NCBI GenBank assembly: GCA_003255025.1
Contig: QANY01000163.1
Span: forward strand, 346,501-410,500
Source: Datisca glomerata
Lineage: Eukaryota > Streptophyta > Magnoliopsida > Cucurbitales > Datiscaceae
Reading direction: 5' to 3'
DNA length: 64,000 nt
How positions within the stretch are numbered: position 1 is the first letter of the stretch; every line of letters starts with the position of its first letter. Positions 10,385 through 21,590 of the stretch are shown here, piece after piece. The translations under genes and the position numbers were made by a program. The notes below the pieces were generated by a model. The model saw only the letters and a list, made by a program, of their open reading frames with translations, was not told where the DNA came from and ran no database searches.

Positions 10385-10727
10385 CTAATCTTTAACTTTC
10401 TTGTATGTTGTCTTTCTTCTGGCGGATTCTAATGTCGCTACGGCGCAGATGCGAGCAAAAACCTGATTTTCCTTTATCATCTCAATTCTATTTGGAGACG
10501 GATATTTCAGCACTTGATAAAAGATGGATGAAATAACTTTCATCTTGTGTAACCAGGTTCTTCCCAGAATGGTGTTGTATGGGGATGAGGTATTTAGAAC
10601 CATAAATTCTGTCAAATGGTTGAACGGCTCAGCATTCACTAGGAGAATGATGATTACCTCAGAATAGCTAATGGTTCCTTTGAAACCTATCAATGACTAT
10701 GACGTACCTTGCGATTCGTTGATCTCT
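10385..10727 (-). pseudogene. gypsy 1 aspartic protease region (partial)
   Basis: An open stretch of 102 residues reads LIGFKGTISYSEV, FNHLTEFMVLNTSSPYNTIL, GRTWLHKMKVISSIFYQVLK, matching gypsy 2 (25920-26130) almost residue by residue. SPYNTILGRTWLH is the hallmark after the protease flap in Tat-type polyproteins. The N-terminal catalytic side is lost where copia 2 sequence begins at about 10728; compared with gypsy 2 about 1.3 kb is missing at this junction. Confidence 0.8.
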
Positions 10728-12515
10728 CATTAACATCTTCTCAAGAGATGTGATCAAGATCTGGATCATTGATGTGGATAAACATCTTAATGAAAATACT
10801 TTATTTAATCAGATTATATAGGACTGGACTGATGTTGATTAATATATTTATTAACTTATCGTTTGTCATAAAGATTTAAGACACATCAAATCTAATGATC
10901 ATATGTAGATCAGTCTGAATCATGGGTAGTCATGAACTCCTATGCATGTCTACTAGATCTTTTGATTCACTCGTTAAGGTTTGTTTAGAAAACAAATTGG
11001 TGACTTTTGTTTTGGAGATTCACTGATATAGATGGCTGGGAACATGATCTTACAAGATTTGGAATTCAAGTTTTCCTAATGATCGTATATTAGTTCCTTT
11101 AAATGTTAATTCTGGAACTGAATGGTTATTGAGCTCAAAATTATAATACGATTATAAATTGGTCATTCACTAGTGAATTAATGGTACTTAAGGATTAAGA
11201 GGTAATTAGAAGGGTAAAATAGTATTTTTGACCAGCTCTAATTTACGAACTAATAATTAGAGGACATAACTACATGAAGTGATTATATCAATGGATTACA
11301 CGTGAATACTCTATAAATGTATTCTATAATTACTAAGAGTGTAATTCGATATTTATAGTGTAGTAATAATAGAATTAATAAATGAGATTATTTAAATAAT
11401 AATCTCATTTATTGGAGCTTAGAAATATTGGTCCATGGTCTCCGAGTCACCTCTGTACTACACACTCTAGAATGTGAATATTTCAGGACATGAGAAAATG
11501 ACTAACTTGCGATAAGAATTAAATTTCTAGGGCAAATATATACTTATGAGATAATTATATACAATTAATTAATTAAATAATTTTTTGCAATTTTTTACAA
11601 TTATAATTAAATAATTATATCGATTAATTTTTGTGTTAATCGATAAGTGAGACAACATATTTGATTTATAAAATTAAATAATGTTAAATTATTATGAGAT
11701 AGTAATTCAAATTTGAATCAACTTAATCTATTATTTGTGAACTAACAGATAAGTTACTTGATATGGGTGATCAGATAAGTTAATTGTGAATTAACTGATA
11801 TTTAGATATTTATCAGATTAAAATAAATAATAAATTTGAGAAAATTATGGCATGTTGGATCGCCACATGTCAATCACAGATTGACATGAACTAACTATAG
11901 TGCCACACGGCACTACAGTGACACGTGGCACACTGTAGTGCCTCACCGCAATGACATATTTGTTATTTTATGTACACTCTAAAACCTAATGAGCCTTGAC
12001 CTAAAATATATACATAGATATTATTCTATTGGTTAAAAAATTAAGTGTGTGATTAAGTGATTGATACATTCAGTGTGATTAAAAAGTTAATCAAAGACTC
12101 AATAAATACTGTAATTCTTTTTCAAAATTTTTGTCTCAAAAAATTCATTTTTCAAATCTTTAGATCTCATGTGTTGAGTACATCTAGAGACAGAAAAGTG
12201 CCTTTGATATATTCTATGTGCCCACGCACGTCCTAGTGTATTTGAGGATTGGTTTGAAAAATCTTGATGCGGATCTCACAGTCTGTTATTTGTGGAACTT
12301 CTAGTTCATTGTTGATAAGGACACTTGATAGACTACATGAGGTACAATTCATATCTTTGTATGTCTTAGATTTAATGTATAGATATATAATGGATCTGAT
12401 TAGAAAAAATGTTTTTGTTAAAAGTTGTTTTTGGAAACCGTGACGACGCGATTGTTTTCTCAATCAATAAAATTTTTAAATAAATCACCTCTGTCTCGCA
12501 CCTCGATTTCCAACA
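10728..12515 (+). repeat. 5'-truncated 5' LTR of copia 2
   Basis: Collinear with the solo LTR from about 32300 to 34255 (for example CATGAACTCCTATGCATGTC at 10930 and 32514) and ends TTCCAACA directly before the primer binding site. The LTR start TGTTGG is absent. It also lacks about 85 bases near 11950 that the 3' LTR and solo LTR carry. It contains GTGGCAC/ACTACAGT palindromic phrases at 11900-11945. Confidence 0.9.
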
Positions 12516-14424
12516 ATTGGTATTATAGTGGTTTTTATATATGTATAAATTAAATACTGTGTGAGTTTTCTTGCATTATTCTATATATATTTTTTATATG
12601 TATGAATGAATGGATGGTTATATTTTTTTAATGTATGGTTAATGATGAATCGTTAATTGTATGGTGACTTTTGGGTTTAGGCCTTGTTATTAATTTTTCT
12701 TTAGATCTTGTGTAAGCCGTTTGGGGCATAGGAATTTTTGTAATTTTATTTTGAATATGATGTTGTATAATTTCACACGTGAGAAGACGAAGAATGTACA
12801 AGATGAACGAGGAGAAGAAACAAGGAAAAAAGAACTCTGTCAATGAGTTTCGGCGCCGACACCGACAAAGTGGTTGCCACCATTGTCGCTGCCGAAAAAA
12901 TTGGCGGCTCTGGCACCGCCGACAGTGCATCGATGGGTGTCCCAGTACCACAGTCGACGAAAATCGTTGTGATTGCTAGGGTATGTTCCGCAGATGCCCT
13001 AATACTGTGTTGCCCTATCCTTGTGATGTTTTGCGATAACTCCAATCCTATCTTTTATCTTTTGATTTTTAAAAGGATAATTATCCTTTTTAATTTTTTG
13101 AAAATTAAAATTAATTAATTGGATGGGTTTGACCCAAGTTTGATGAGTCATCAAATTATTTTTTACTATCAAATTCAATTACTTTTAAAAAGATGATAAA
13201 TGAGATTATTTAATTAGGAAAAATAGTTTATTCTAAGAGCTTTGATCAAACCTTGAAGATCATGAAGATGGACCTCTGGTGGAGAATGAGCAATTTTAAA
13301 AATATGTATTCTTGAAGTTCACTTTGTAATTATTTCTTTTTTTCAAAGTTTGTTATTTAGAAATACCCAATATCACTCGGTTCGTCATTTATTTATTTAA
13401 TTATTTAAGTAAATATTTATTGATTTGATTGATAGCATGACCATGAATTAGTCGATCACATGCCATACATGAAACCCTACACAATTTTATTTACTCATGC
13501 ATCTCATTAGTAAAAAATGATTGATTAGGACTCTCCTAATGTGTCTATATAAATTTCTTTAAGAAACCAATTGCATCTAAACAGATAAGTTTTTATTAGT
13601 TAAACTTGGTAATCACACCACACTAAAAGTCTTAGTAACCTTTAGGACAACCGACTTTATTAAAAATATTTTATTAAAGTCTGATGAATGTAATTAATTA
13701 GTTATTATAAGTTCACCTTTTTTTACTTAAGCTCTTCAGAAAGTTAAATGAACTTAGACCAATATGATTGGATTAATAATTAATTTTACATTCATGGTGT
13801 TATTTTAACTAATAATTAATTTGAAATTAATTGATTAGTTAAAATAGAAACACATCAATTATAAAATAATGAGTGGGAGAATGTTGACAAGTCAATGTGA
13901 CATATAGTCTTCATTATTAGTACAACACCGTGAGATACAATGAGGGCCTCGAGATGGGTTTGTTTTTATCCCTCTAAGGAAGGTTTTGAACTGTATCAAT
14001 ATCAAGGTTGAACTCCTTAAAAAGATAGGACTAAGTGATGTAGTTTAGCTTTGAATGACCATAAGACGGCATATTTTAAATCAAATCATGAAATCTGAAA
14101 TAATGGGTTACACTCATAAAGTCATAATTAAGCTTTGAGTGGATAATTGTGACTTGACCAAATAAGCGATACCTTATTATTAAAAGAAAAAATATGAGAT
14201 ATTTTAATTTTTAATTAATAAGGATAAGAATGTTTTATTGACAGTTTAATATGACTGTCTCTAAGGTGGCACATTAATTTTTAGGTTGTCTTATCGTGGA
14301 TTAGTAATATTTAAAGTTTATGCGTTTGATATGTTGCATTCATGCATCGGCTTTACTTTCCAAATTTCTTGATATTTATTACAAGTATATTAAATGGTGT
14401 ATGTTTTATTTTTCATTTATTATT
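12516..14424 (+). promoter_or_regulatory. Primer binding site and 1.9-kb leader of copia 2
   Basis: TTGGTATTATAGTGG (12517-12531) resembles the tRNA-Met site TGGTATCAGAGCGG. The leader that follows is AT-rich except for a GC-rich island at about 12840-12970 that could encode SFGADTDKVVATIVAAEKIG on the plus strand. No known protein is recognised there, and it precedes gag by 1.4 kb. No other gene is seen. Confidence 0.6.
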
Positions 14425-15250
14425 ATGTCTATCACGGAAAACCCTATTATTGCTTTACTTGCACTTGAAAAACTTACTAGTGATGATTTCATAAGATGGA
14501 AGTCGAATTTGAATTTGATACTTATTTGTGAGAACCACAAATTTATCCTGAGGAGCCCGTTGGCAATGCCACTAAGAATGTTATGGACAAGATTGATGCT
14601 TGGATTCAGTCCAACAACAAAGCTAAGTGTTACATGCTTGTGAGCATGAATGATGTTCTGAGAATAAACGATGAAAGCATGAAAACTGCCTATGAGATTA
14701 TGGAACCTTTACAAGTAATGTTTGGGTAGTAATCTGATCAAAGTTATCATGAGGCTACTATGAGCTACATGACTACCAAGATGAAGAAAGATATTTATGT
14801 GCGTGAACATGTTTTGAACATGATCAACATAGTGCATGCGGTAGAAGTACATGGAGCTACCATTGATTAGTGAACTCAAATCAGTATTATACTTGAATCA
14901 CTCACACCTGCTTTTTCTGTATTTACTACCAACTATGTTATGAACAAGTTACAATTAAACTTGACCCAATTGTTGAATGAACTGTAGAATTTTGAGTCAC
15001 TCAACAAGAGTATGACCAAAGAAGGCGAGGAAAATGCTGCTGAGCAAAAGACTTATTCCACTATTGTTAATAGTAACAAAATGAAGAATAATAATGGTAA
15101 GAGCAAGAGTAAGAGCAAGAAAAGAAAGAAAGCCAAGAAGAATAAGAACCACAGTAAGCCTAAGGGAAAATGTTTCCATTGTTGAGTTGAAGGTCACTAG
15201 AAGAGAAACTGTAACAAGTATCTCTCCGACCTGAAAAAGAAAGGTAAATA
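14425..15250 (+). pseudogene. copia 2 gag (broken)
   Basis: Starts MSITENPIIALLALEKLTSD and FIRWKSNLNLILICENHKF, standard for this copia gag. After a frame change it continues with WIQSNNKAKCYML, YEIMEPLQ, MKKDIYVREHVLNMINI and LTQLLNE. The zinc knuckle CFHC-stop-VEGH-stop-KRNC (about 15169-15210) has two internal stops but keeps its C, C, H and C positions. Gag packages the element RNA. Confidence 0.85.
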
Positions 15251-15278
15251 TGATTTACTTGTACTTAAAGCTTTTTTA

Positions 15279-15533
15279 ATGGAATATGATTTGTCATCAA
15301 GGATAATAGATTCAGGAGCCACTAACTATGTATGTTCTTCTTTGCAGTTGTTTGGTTTGTCAAGGGAGTTGACTGATGGCAAGGTGATAATGAGAGTTGG
15401 CAGTGGTGCGCTCGTGTCAGCAAAAACATTGGGGATAATCTGTTTGAGTTTTGAAAATAATTTTCTTGTTTTGAACAATGTTTATTTTATTACTGGATTT
15501 TCGAAAATTTTATTTCTTTATCTTTGTGCATGA
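15279..15533 (+). pseudogene. copia 2 aspartic protease
   Basis: An 84-residue open stretch with SRIIDSGATNYVCSSLQ: DSGAT is the catalytic motif. GSGALVSAKTLG and LNNVYFITGF follow, as in copia proteases, which cut the polyprotein. It is preceded by the broken gag and ends in a stop before integrase. Confidence 0.85.
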
Positions 15534-15699
15534 ACAATTTTTTATATTTCTTTTAATAATAACTAGTTTATTATTTCTAAGAATGAATTCAATATTTGTC
15601 ATGCAAAATTTTTTAACAGACTATATATATTTAAACCGAGTGAATGTGCGTTAAATAATTCAGAATTGTTTAAGTAACAAATCCTAAAAGTAAGAAACA

Positions 15700-16400
15700 A
15701 CAAAGAGTTTTTCATAATGATGATGACATGTATTCATGGCATCTTAGGTTGAGACATATTAATCTAGATAGATTAAACCGGTTAACAAAGTATCGTGCTC
15801 TTCTAGTTTGTGAATCTTATCTAGAGAGTAAAATGACCAAGATACCTTTCACTGGAAATGGCCAAAAAGCCAAAGAACCACTGAGCTAGTACATAATGAT
15901 GTCTGTGGACCGATCAATATACAAGCTAGAGGTGGGTATGAGTATTGCATCACATTTATTGATGATTACTCTAGATATGGTTATACTTATCTAATGCATA
16001 AGAAGTCTGAAACTTTTGGAAAGCTTAAAGACTTCAAAGCTGAAGCTGAAAAGTAATTTGGTAAATTTTTGAAAATACTTCGATCAGATCAAGGTGGTGA
16101 ATACTTGGATTTAAAATTCAAGGATTACCTAGTGGAGTATGACATTTTATCCCAACTCGTAGCACCTGGAATGTCACAACAAAATGATGTTTCGGAAAGG
16201 AAAAACCGAACCATATTAGATATAGTTAGGACGATGTTAAGCTACTCATCACTACCACTCACATTCTGGGGATATGCACTTCAAACGACAACCTACATTT
16301 TGAATGTAGTGCATTCTAAGTCTGTAAGCAAGACACATTTAGAGTTATGAAATGGCTTCAAACCTAGTTTACGTCGTTTTTGTATATGAGGGTGTCTAAC
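15700..16400 (+). pseudogene. copia 2 integrase (broken)
   Basis: Shows the pre-integrase segment (WHLRLRHINLDRL, about 15740), VCGPINIQARGGYEYCITF (about 15900), then an open stretch 16069-16350 with LRSDQGGEYLD, GMSQQNDVSERKNRTILDIV and MLSYSSLPLTFWGYAL. DQGGEY and the SERKNRT box carry D and E residues of the DDE triad. Stops and shifts separate the pieces. Confidence 0.85.
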
Positions 16401-16639
16401 TCATGTTCTTAGATCTAAGATGGAAAAGTATACTCAAGGTCTAAATTGTGTATATTGCTGGCTATGCTTCAGAAATAAGAAGTGTGTACTTTTAAGTCAC
16501 AATGATCAAAATGTGTTTGTATCATAAATGTCACTTTCCTTGAACACAAACATATGGAAAACTACAAACTTCAGAGCAAAGTAGTTCACGAAGAATTAGC
16601 AACTAATGAGATCACACCACCTTCATCATTAACTGATAA

Positions 16640-17875
16640 ACAATAAACCATAGACACCAATGTTCCTATTAAGGAATCCCCGGTGCAACATCGTAGTGGG
16701 AGGGTTGTATGACAACATATTCGCTATGAACTAGAGAAACATGCCCTAGTGTCTAAAACTGATAAGGATGATCCATTAACCTTTAAAAAGGTGATGGAAG
16801 ATCCTGAAAAGTAGAAATGGCAAGATGCCATGAACCAAGAAATGGAATCGATGTATTCTAATTCTGTCTGAGAACTTATAGATCCATTTGAAGATGTCAG
16901 GCTCATTGGATGTAAATGGATCTTCGAGAAGAAATGATGTGCAAATGGAAAAGTAGAGACTCTCAAGGCACGACTAGTAGCGAAAGGCTATTCACAAAGG
17001 AAATGAGTCAATTATGAAGAGACATTCTCTCCTGTTTCCATGATAAAATCCATTCGCATCCTTTTATCCATAGCCGCTAGTTTAGAATATGAAATATGGG
17101 AAATGGATGTCAAGACAGCTTTTCTGAATAACTCTCATGAAGAAAACATCTATATAGTACAACCAGAAGGGTTCATGAAAAGGGCAAGATCAGAAAGTAT
17201 GCAAGTTGTTTAAATCAATTTATGGATTAAAACAAGCATCAAGATCTCAGAATCTACCTTTGATAAAGTTATTAAATCATATGGCTTCGAAAAAATATTG
17301 ACGAAGCTTGTGTTTATAAATATATTAAAAATAAGATAGTGATTTTTTTAGTTCTTTATGTAGACGATATTTTACTCATTGAGAATGATGTAGAAACTTT
17401 GTCGAAAATAAAGAAATGGTTAGCTGAGAAATTCTAAATGAATGATTTGGGAAAGACCAACTATGTTCTAGGCATCCAAATCATAAGTATAGAAAGAACA
17501 AGCTCTTGACACTTTCTCAGGCATCTTATATTGATAAGGTGCTGGAGAGACTCTCTATAGAAAATTTCAAGAAATTTCAACTACCGACCAAACATGAAAT
17601 TGTCCTTTCTAAGTAGTAGTGACCTAAAACTCCTCATGAGAAAAATGATATGAGAAATATTCCTTATGCTTCAGCTGTTGGTAGTCTCGTGTATGCAATG
17701 TTGTGTACGAGACTAGATATCTATTATGCAGTAAAAATTGTAAGTAGTTATCAATTGAATCCTGCTTTAGCACTTGGATTGCAATAAAGCACATTCTCAA
17801 GTATCTTCAGAGAATGAGAAATTATATGTTTGTTTATTAAGGTGGAGACTTGAACCCCACTGGATATACTATTTC
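16640..17875 (+). pseudogene. copia 2 reverse transcriptase and start of RNase H (broken)
   Basis: Landmarks in order: KWQDAMNQEMESMYSN (about 16815), GCKWIFEKK (about 16908), KARLVAKGYSQ (about 16965), WEMDVKTAFLN (about 17098) and VLYVDDILLI (about 17350), with the YVDD active site kept. RNase H-adjacent text is YASAVGSLVYAMLCTRLDI (about 17665). The gene stops at about 17870, where PTGYT-like RNase H sequence runs straight into LTR sequence, so most of RNase H, the polypurine tract and about 1.5 kb of LTR were deleted. Confidence 0.85.
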
Positions 17876-18574
17876 TGAATTACTGTAGTGCTAGACGGCA
17901 CTACAATGACACGTGGCACATTGTAGTGCCTTACAGCACTACAGCTCTGCACAATACACTACAATAGCATGTGGCACTGCAGTGTTGCACCAATTATAAT
18001 AGGTCATACATCAATGACACATTTGTAAATAATATGTTGATTTATGTACACCTTAAAACCTAATGAGTCTTGACTGAAAATATATACATAGATATTATTC
18101 TATTAGGCTAATTAAGTGTGTGATTAAGCTATTGAAGCATTCACTGTGATTAAAAAGTTAATCGAAAACTCTGTGTATTCTCCAATTCTTTTTCAGAGTT
18201 TTTATCTTATAAAAGTCCTCCAAATCTCTAAACCTCGTGTATTGAGTACATCTAGAGACATAAAATTATCTTTAATATATTACACGAGCACACACACGTG
18301 CTAGTGTGTTTAAAGATTGGCTTGAAATATCTTGGTGTGGATCTCGCAGTTCGTTGTTCGTGGAACCTCCAGTTTGTTATTGGCAAGAACGCTTGATAGA
18401 TTACAAGATGTATAATTCATAGATTTGTATTCCATAGATTTAATGTATAGATATATAATGGATCTGACGATAAAAAGTGTTAAAAGTTTTTTTTAAACCG
18501 TGGCGACGCGATTGTTTTTCAATCAATAAATTTTATAAATAAACCGCATCCACTGTATGCCTCTATTTCCAATA
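17876..18574 (+). repeat. 5'-truncated 3' LTR of copia 2
   Basis: Matches 11890-12515 and 33520-34255. It ends TTCCAATA, where CCAACA is expected, at 18574, directly followed by gypsy 1 gag sequence. Its beginning is lost in the deletion that also removed RNase H. Confidence 0.85.
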
Positions 18575-19005
18575 GCTTCCTCATCTTCATCATCTTTCTT
18601 TCCAGCATCTCCTCCACCACCTTTTCGGTTATGATTTTAGGTAAATGTACATCTCCCGTTGTCTCCTTCGTATGGACTTGGGATTGGATCTCCCTGTCTT
18701 CTTGCTGCATGTTCTTGCTAATCTCAAGATTTACCCATCTGACATCTTGTCCATCTTTCTCTTAACGGTTCTTCTGTTACTCATTGTTAGTCCGCTGACA
18801 AACCTCTGCACGTGTCTGCGCCAATTCCTATTGTAACGCATTAATCTGATCCTAAACTGTCAGTCATGCGTTGTGTAGCGTTTCAGTGTTCTGTTCCCGT
18901 TAGAATTTTCTGGAGCATCTCAACTGGTGGAGTGGGTTGATCAACATGATCATTCCCAGTTTCGTTTCCCTAATTGAGGGCACCATTCGATGTGGTTCTA
19001 GGCAT
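18575..19005 (-). pseudogene. gypsy 1 gag N-terminal part (broken by copia 2)
   Basis: On the minus strand gag starts MPRTTSNGALN, then a stop, then NDHVDQPTPPVEMLQKIL, matching the start of gypsy 2 gag (MPRTRSNATLNEDNE... NDHVDQPTPP-type text at 24134). Further on, TKETTGDVHLPK and VVEEMLERKMMKMRK match 24490-24590. Copia 2 interrupts right after KMMKMRK. Gag would build the virus-like particle. Confidence 0.8.
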
Positions 19006-19063
19006 TTTTGGTTTTGAAAGGGTCTCTCGAGCTTTCTTCACACTGTCAATGAAAGCTTCAAAA

Positions 19064-19280
19064 TGTAAATGATTTTTAAGGAAAAATCTATTACGCACAA
19101 ATAATAAAAGTAACAAATGAGAGAAAGAGAGTAAGAAAGTAAGAACTTGAAACCTTTATTTGCTTGTATTCAATTGATTTTTGAGGTGGTACATACTCAT
19201 ATTCATAAATGAATTTCACAATCAAATTCATAAATGAATTTCTCTTATCTCGTAGCTAATAATAGGGAATTTATAGACTT
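19064..19280 (-). repeat. 5' LTR part of gypsy 1
   Basis: Its inner end, TGTAAATGATTTTTAAGG in plus-strand text, corresponds to the LTR end ATTCATTTACA of gypsy 2 and abuts the gag leader. Matches 8251-8435. A short internal tandem repeat (TTCATAAATGAATTTC twice, about 19202-19240) is present only here. Similarity is lost beyond about 19280; 19280-19510 holds no recognised feature. Confidence 0.65.
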
Positions 19281-19509
19281 TTAAAAAGAATATTCTCTAT
19301 GAAGATCTCTTTTATGACCGTATGGTTGATTCTATGATTCTCATTCTATCTTTTCTTTGGTTGAGTCTTGGTCTAAATCTTATCACGTGTAAGGTGAGAT
19401 TTTGGATTGTTCACTGTCCATCCTAAAACCCCATCATTGGTTGTTCCACGGAAAGGGGAAAATTCTACAATGTTAGAATTCATTATTGGCATTGAAGCTG
19501 GGCTATTAT

Positions 19510-21590
19510 GGTCCTTGGATTACTTTTGGAGCAATCCAAGCCACATAAGGCCTAGCCCGTCACTTGTATAAAATTTTACATTTTATTTTTAGGTTTCACC
19601 AAATTTGTACAGGGGTTCAAAAATATGTAATGAGTTCATCAAATACATACAAATTAATAATTCATAGAATGGTTCACCAAATATGTATTGTAGTTCACCA
19701 AATATGTACATGGGTTCACAAAATATGTACTAGGATTCCCCAAGTATGTACTAGGGTTCACCAAATCTGTACTGGAGTTCATCAAATATGTACAAAGTCA
19801 ATTTTGACATATTTGGTGAACCTCACTACACATCAGGTGAACTCATGCACATGTTTGGTGAATCCCAACACATATTTGGTGAACCCTTCCAAGAATTATT
19901 AATTTGTATGTATTTGGTGAACTCTAGTATAAATTTGGTGAACTTCAGTACATATTTGGTGAACCCCTAATGTAATGGGGTTCACCAAATACGTACAAAT
20001 TAATAATTTTTGGAAGGGTTCGCCAAATATGTACTAGGGTTCACCAAATATGTACAGGGGGTCACGAAATATGTACTGGGGTTCATCAAATATGTACAAA
20101 GTCCATTTTGTACATATTTAGTGAACAACAGTATACATTTGGTGAACACATGTACATGTTTGGTGAACCCCAATTCATATTTAGTGAACCCCTCCAAGAA
20201 TTATTAATTTATACGTATTTGATGAACCTCGTTATATATTTGGTGAACCGCAGTACACATTTGGTGAACCCTAGTACATTTTTTAACCCCTCCAAGAATT
20301 ATTAATTTTGTATGTATTTGGTGAATTCCACTACATATTTAGTGAACCTTGATACATATTTGGTGAACCCTATAATTTTTCGATGGCTTTATATCGGCGA
20401 TTTCAAAATCTTTTACCGGCATTTTTAGACTCGATCTCGGTGCTTTCTCTACCCAAGAACAGTGGTTTTGCATCCTATACAATGGTTTTTGTCCCTATAC
20501 CGGCGGTTCCTGGCTTTTTTTTTCAAATTTTGGCCATTATTTGTTGTTTTTCGACGGTTTTACATCAATACAATAGTTTTTAAGACCTTTTTACAGTAGG
20601 TTTTCAACAAATCCAATTTAATAAAATTGAACAGGGTATACTCAATGAATCACAAACAAAGTTATCAAGATTCTCGATTTTTCAATGCGAACATTAAGTA
20701 CCTTCGCTATTAGATTTATTAAGTAATGAATTGTTAAAACAATTTAACACTTATTCATAAATGTATTATTGATTATGTTGTGATTTTATAACAAGTATCA
20801 AGTAAAATAATTTTTTACAATCTAACGAACATGTATAACCCTAAATCCCGGTTCATGCATAGAATTGAAATAAATAAGTATGTAGTACAAATTCATTGAA
20901 CCCCTAAAATTGTAATCACCACTCATCATGTCCCAATCACCACTCAAAAGCCTCTAATTGTCATCCTGAAGGTGCTTATCACATCTTCATGACCAAGCAC
21001 CATTCAAATGGCTTCAATTGCTATTGCACTTCCTAATCGTCATACTTGGATAGGCAATCATCATAGTGGTCTCAAAACGCCATCAAAATGGCCCTAGTCG
21101 CCATTTAAATGGCCCTAGTCGCCATTTAAATGGATCTAGTCGCCATCTTCACAATAAACCCTAAAATTATTATTATTTTAATTAATTACCATACACCGGG
21201 CAAATCACCGATAAAAATAGAAAAAAATCGTTCTCCCAATACAAAGATTCATGATATTCACTTATTATGTGAAATTAGATTGGATTAAATAAGAATTCCC
21301 GAAGCAATTGAACACTTATTCATAAACTCGATAAAAGTTGTCATTGATAATGTTGCTGTGCTTTTGAAACAAGTACTAAGCAAGACGGATTTTCACTATA
21401 TATAATTATAGGTCGTGATATTATGATGATCGGTAAATCTCATTTATCAGTTTGAAGAACATGTATAACCTTGAAGATCGGATTCTATTATTAAATCGAA
21501 CATATCGGCTAAAAGTTTGAAATTAAATTATAACCCCATAAAATTTAAAAAATAACCGCATTTACGTTTTAGTTTATTAGCATATAAATA
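19510..21590. repeat. Element A: array-bearing non-coding repeat, inverted relative of 60215-62539
   Basis: Left edge reads TGGATTACTTTTGGAGC, matching in reverse the right part of element B near 62495-62515. The right edge at about 21590 (TTAGCATATAAA) matches in reverse about 60225. In between lie matching blocks: the tandem array (19591-20373 versus 62050-62462), a GC-richer block (20380-20600 versus 61890-62060), an AT block (20640-20830 versus 61650-61870), 'gtcgccat' phrases (21060-21150 versus 60700-60760) and a final block (21390-21590 versus 60215-60470). No coding sequence is recognised. It may be part of a CACTA-type transposon, because the element B end looks like a CACTA terminus. 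Confidence 0.7.
19591..20373. repeat. Alternating-orientation minisatellite in element A
   Basis: About 35 copies of a roughly 21-base unit, GTTCACCAAATATGTAC plus four or five variable bases. The orientation flips in blocks: forward 19591-19795, reverse (GTACATATTTGGTGAAC) 19800-19970, forward 19980-20095, reverse 20100-20373. Adjacent blocks can fold into long hairpins. Because 21 is a multiple of three, several open frames run through it; these are artefacts. Confidence 0.9.

Larger units (their letters stand above)
10728..18574 (+). mobile_element. Ty1/copia retrotransposon 2, nested in gypsy 1
   Basis: Contains a 5' LTR without its first about 240 bases (10728-12515), primer binding site, long leader, gag, protease, integrase, RT, part of RNase H, and only the last 0.7 kb of the 3' LTR (17876-18574). 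It is inserted in the gag gene of gypsy 1, in opposite orientation. The family is defined by the intact solo LTR at 32062-34255. Internal genes carry many stops. The left junction has lost both LTR and gypsy sequence, so one deletion spanned the insertion boundary. Confidence 0.9.
8251..19280 (-). mobile_element. Ty3/gypsy Tat-like retrotransposon 1, minus strand, split by copia 2
   Basis: Read on the minus strand, the order is: LTR (19064 to about 19280), gag (19005-18575), interruption by copia 2 (18574-10728), protease (10727-10385), reverse transcriptase (about 10350-9500), RNase H (about 9340-9107), an antisense gene fragment on the plus strand (8772-9068), and the second LTR from 8251. 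Compared with related element 2 (23545-34863), it lacks about 1.3 kb between gag and protease, the second RNase H and integrase. The Tat assignment rests on similarity to element 2, which has an archaeal-type RNase H, and on the shared antisense gene. Outer right boundary is uncertain. Confidence 0.8.

Noticed and set aside
12628..13118. Overlapping open frames on both strands in the copia 2 leader
   Set aside because: Caused by the GC-rich island lacking stops; no recognised protein. Kept only as a finding about composition.
19516..19560. Helitron-like 3' end: hairpin CTTGGATT...AATCCAAG followed by CTAG
   Set aside because: The same hairpin is part of element B with sequence continuing on both sides and no CTRR at the matching place, so it is not a Helitron terminus.
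19564..20305. Several open frames of 60-112 codons rich in HQIC and TYLVNPS repeats
   Set aside because: They are translations of the 21-base minisatellite, whose unit length is a multiple of three; the frames appear on both strands and show no protein character.
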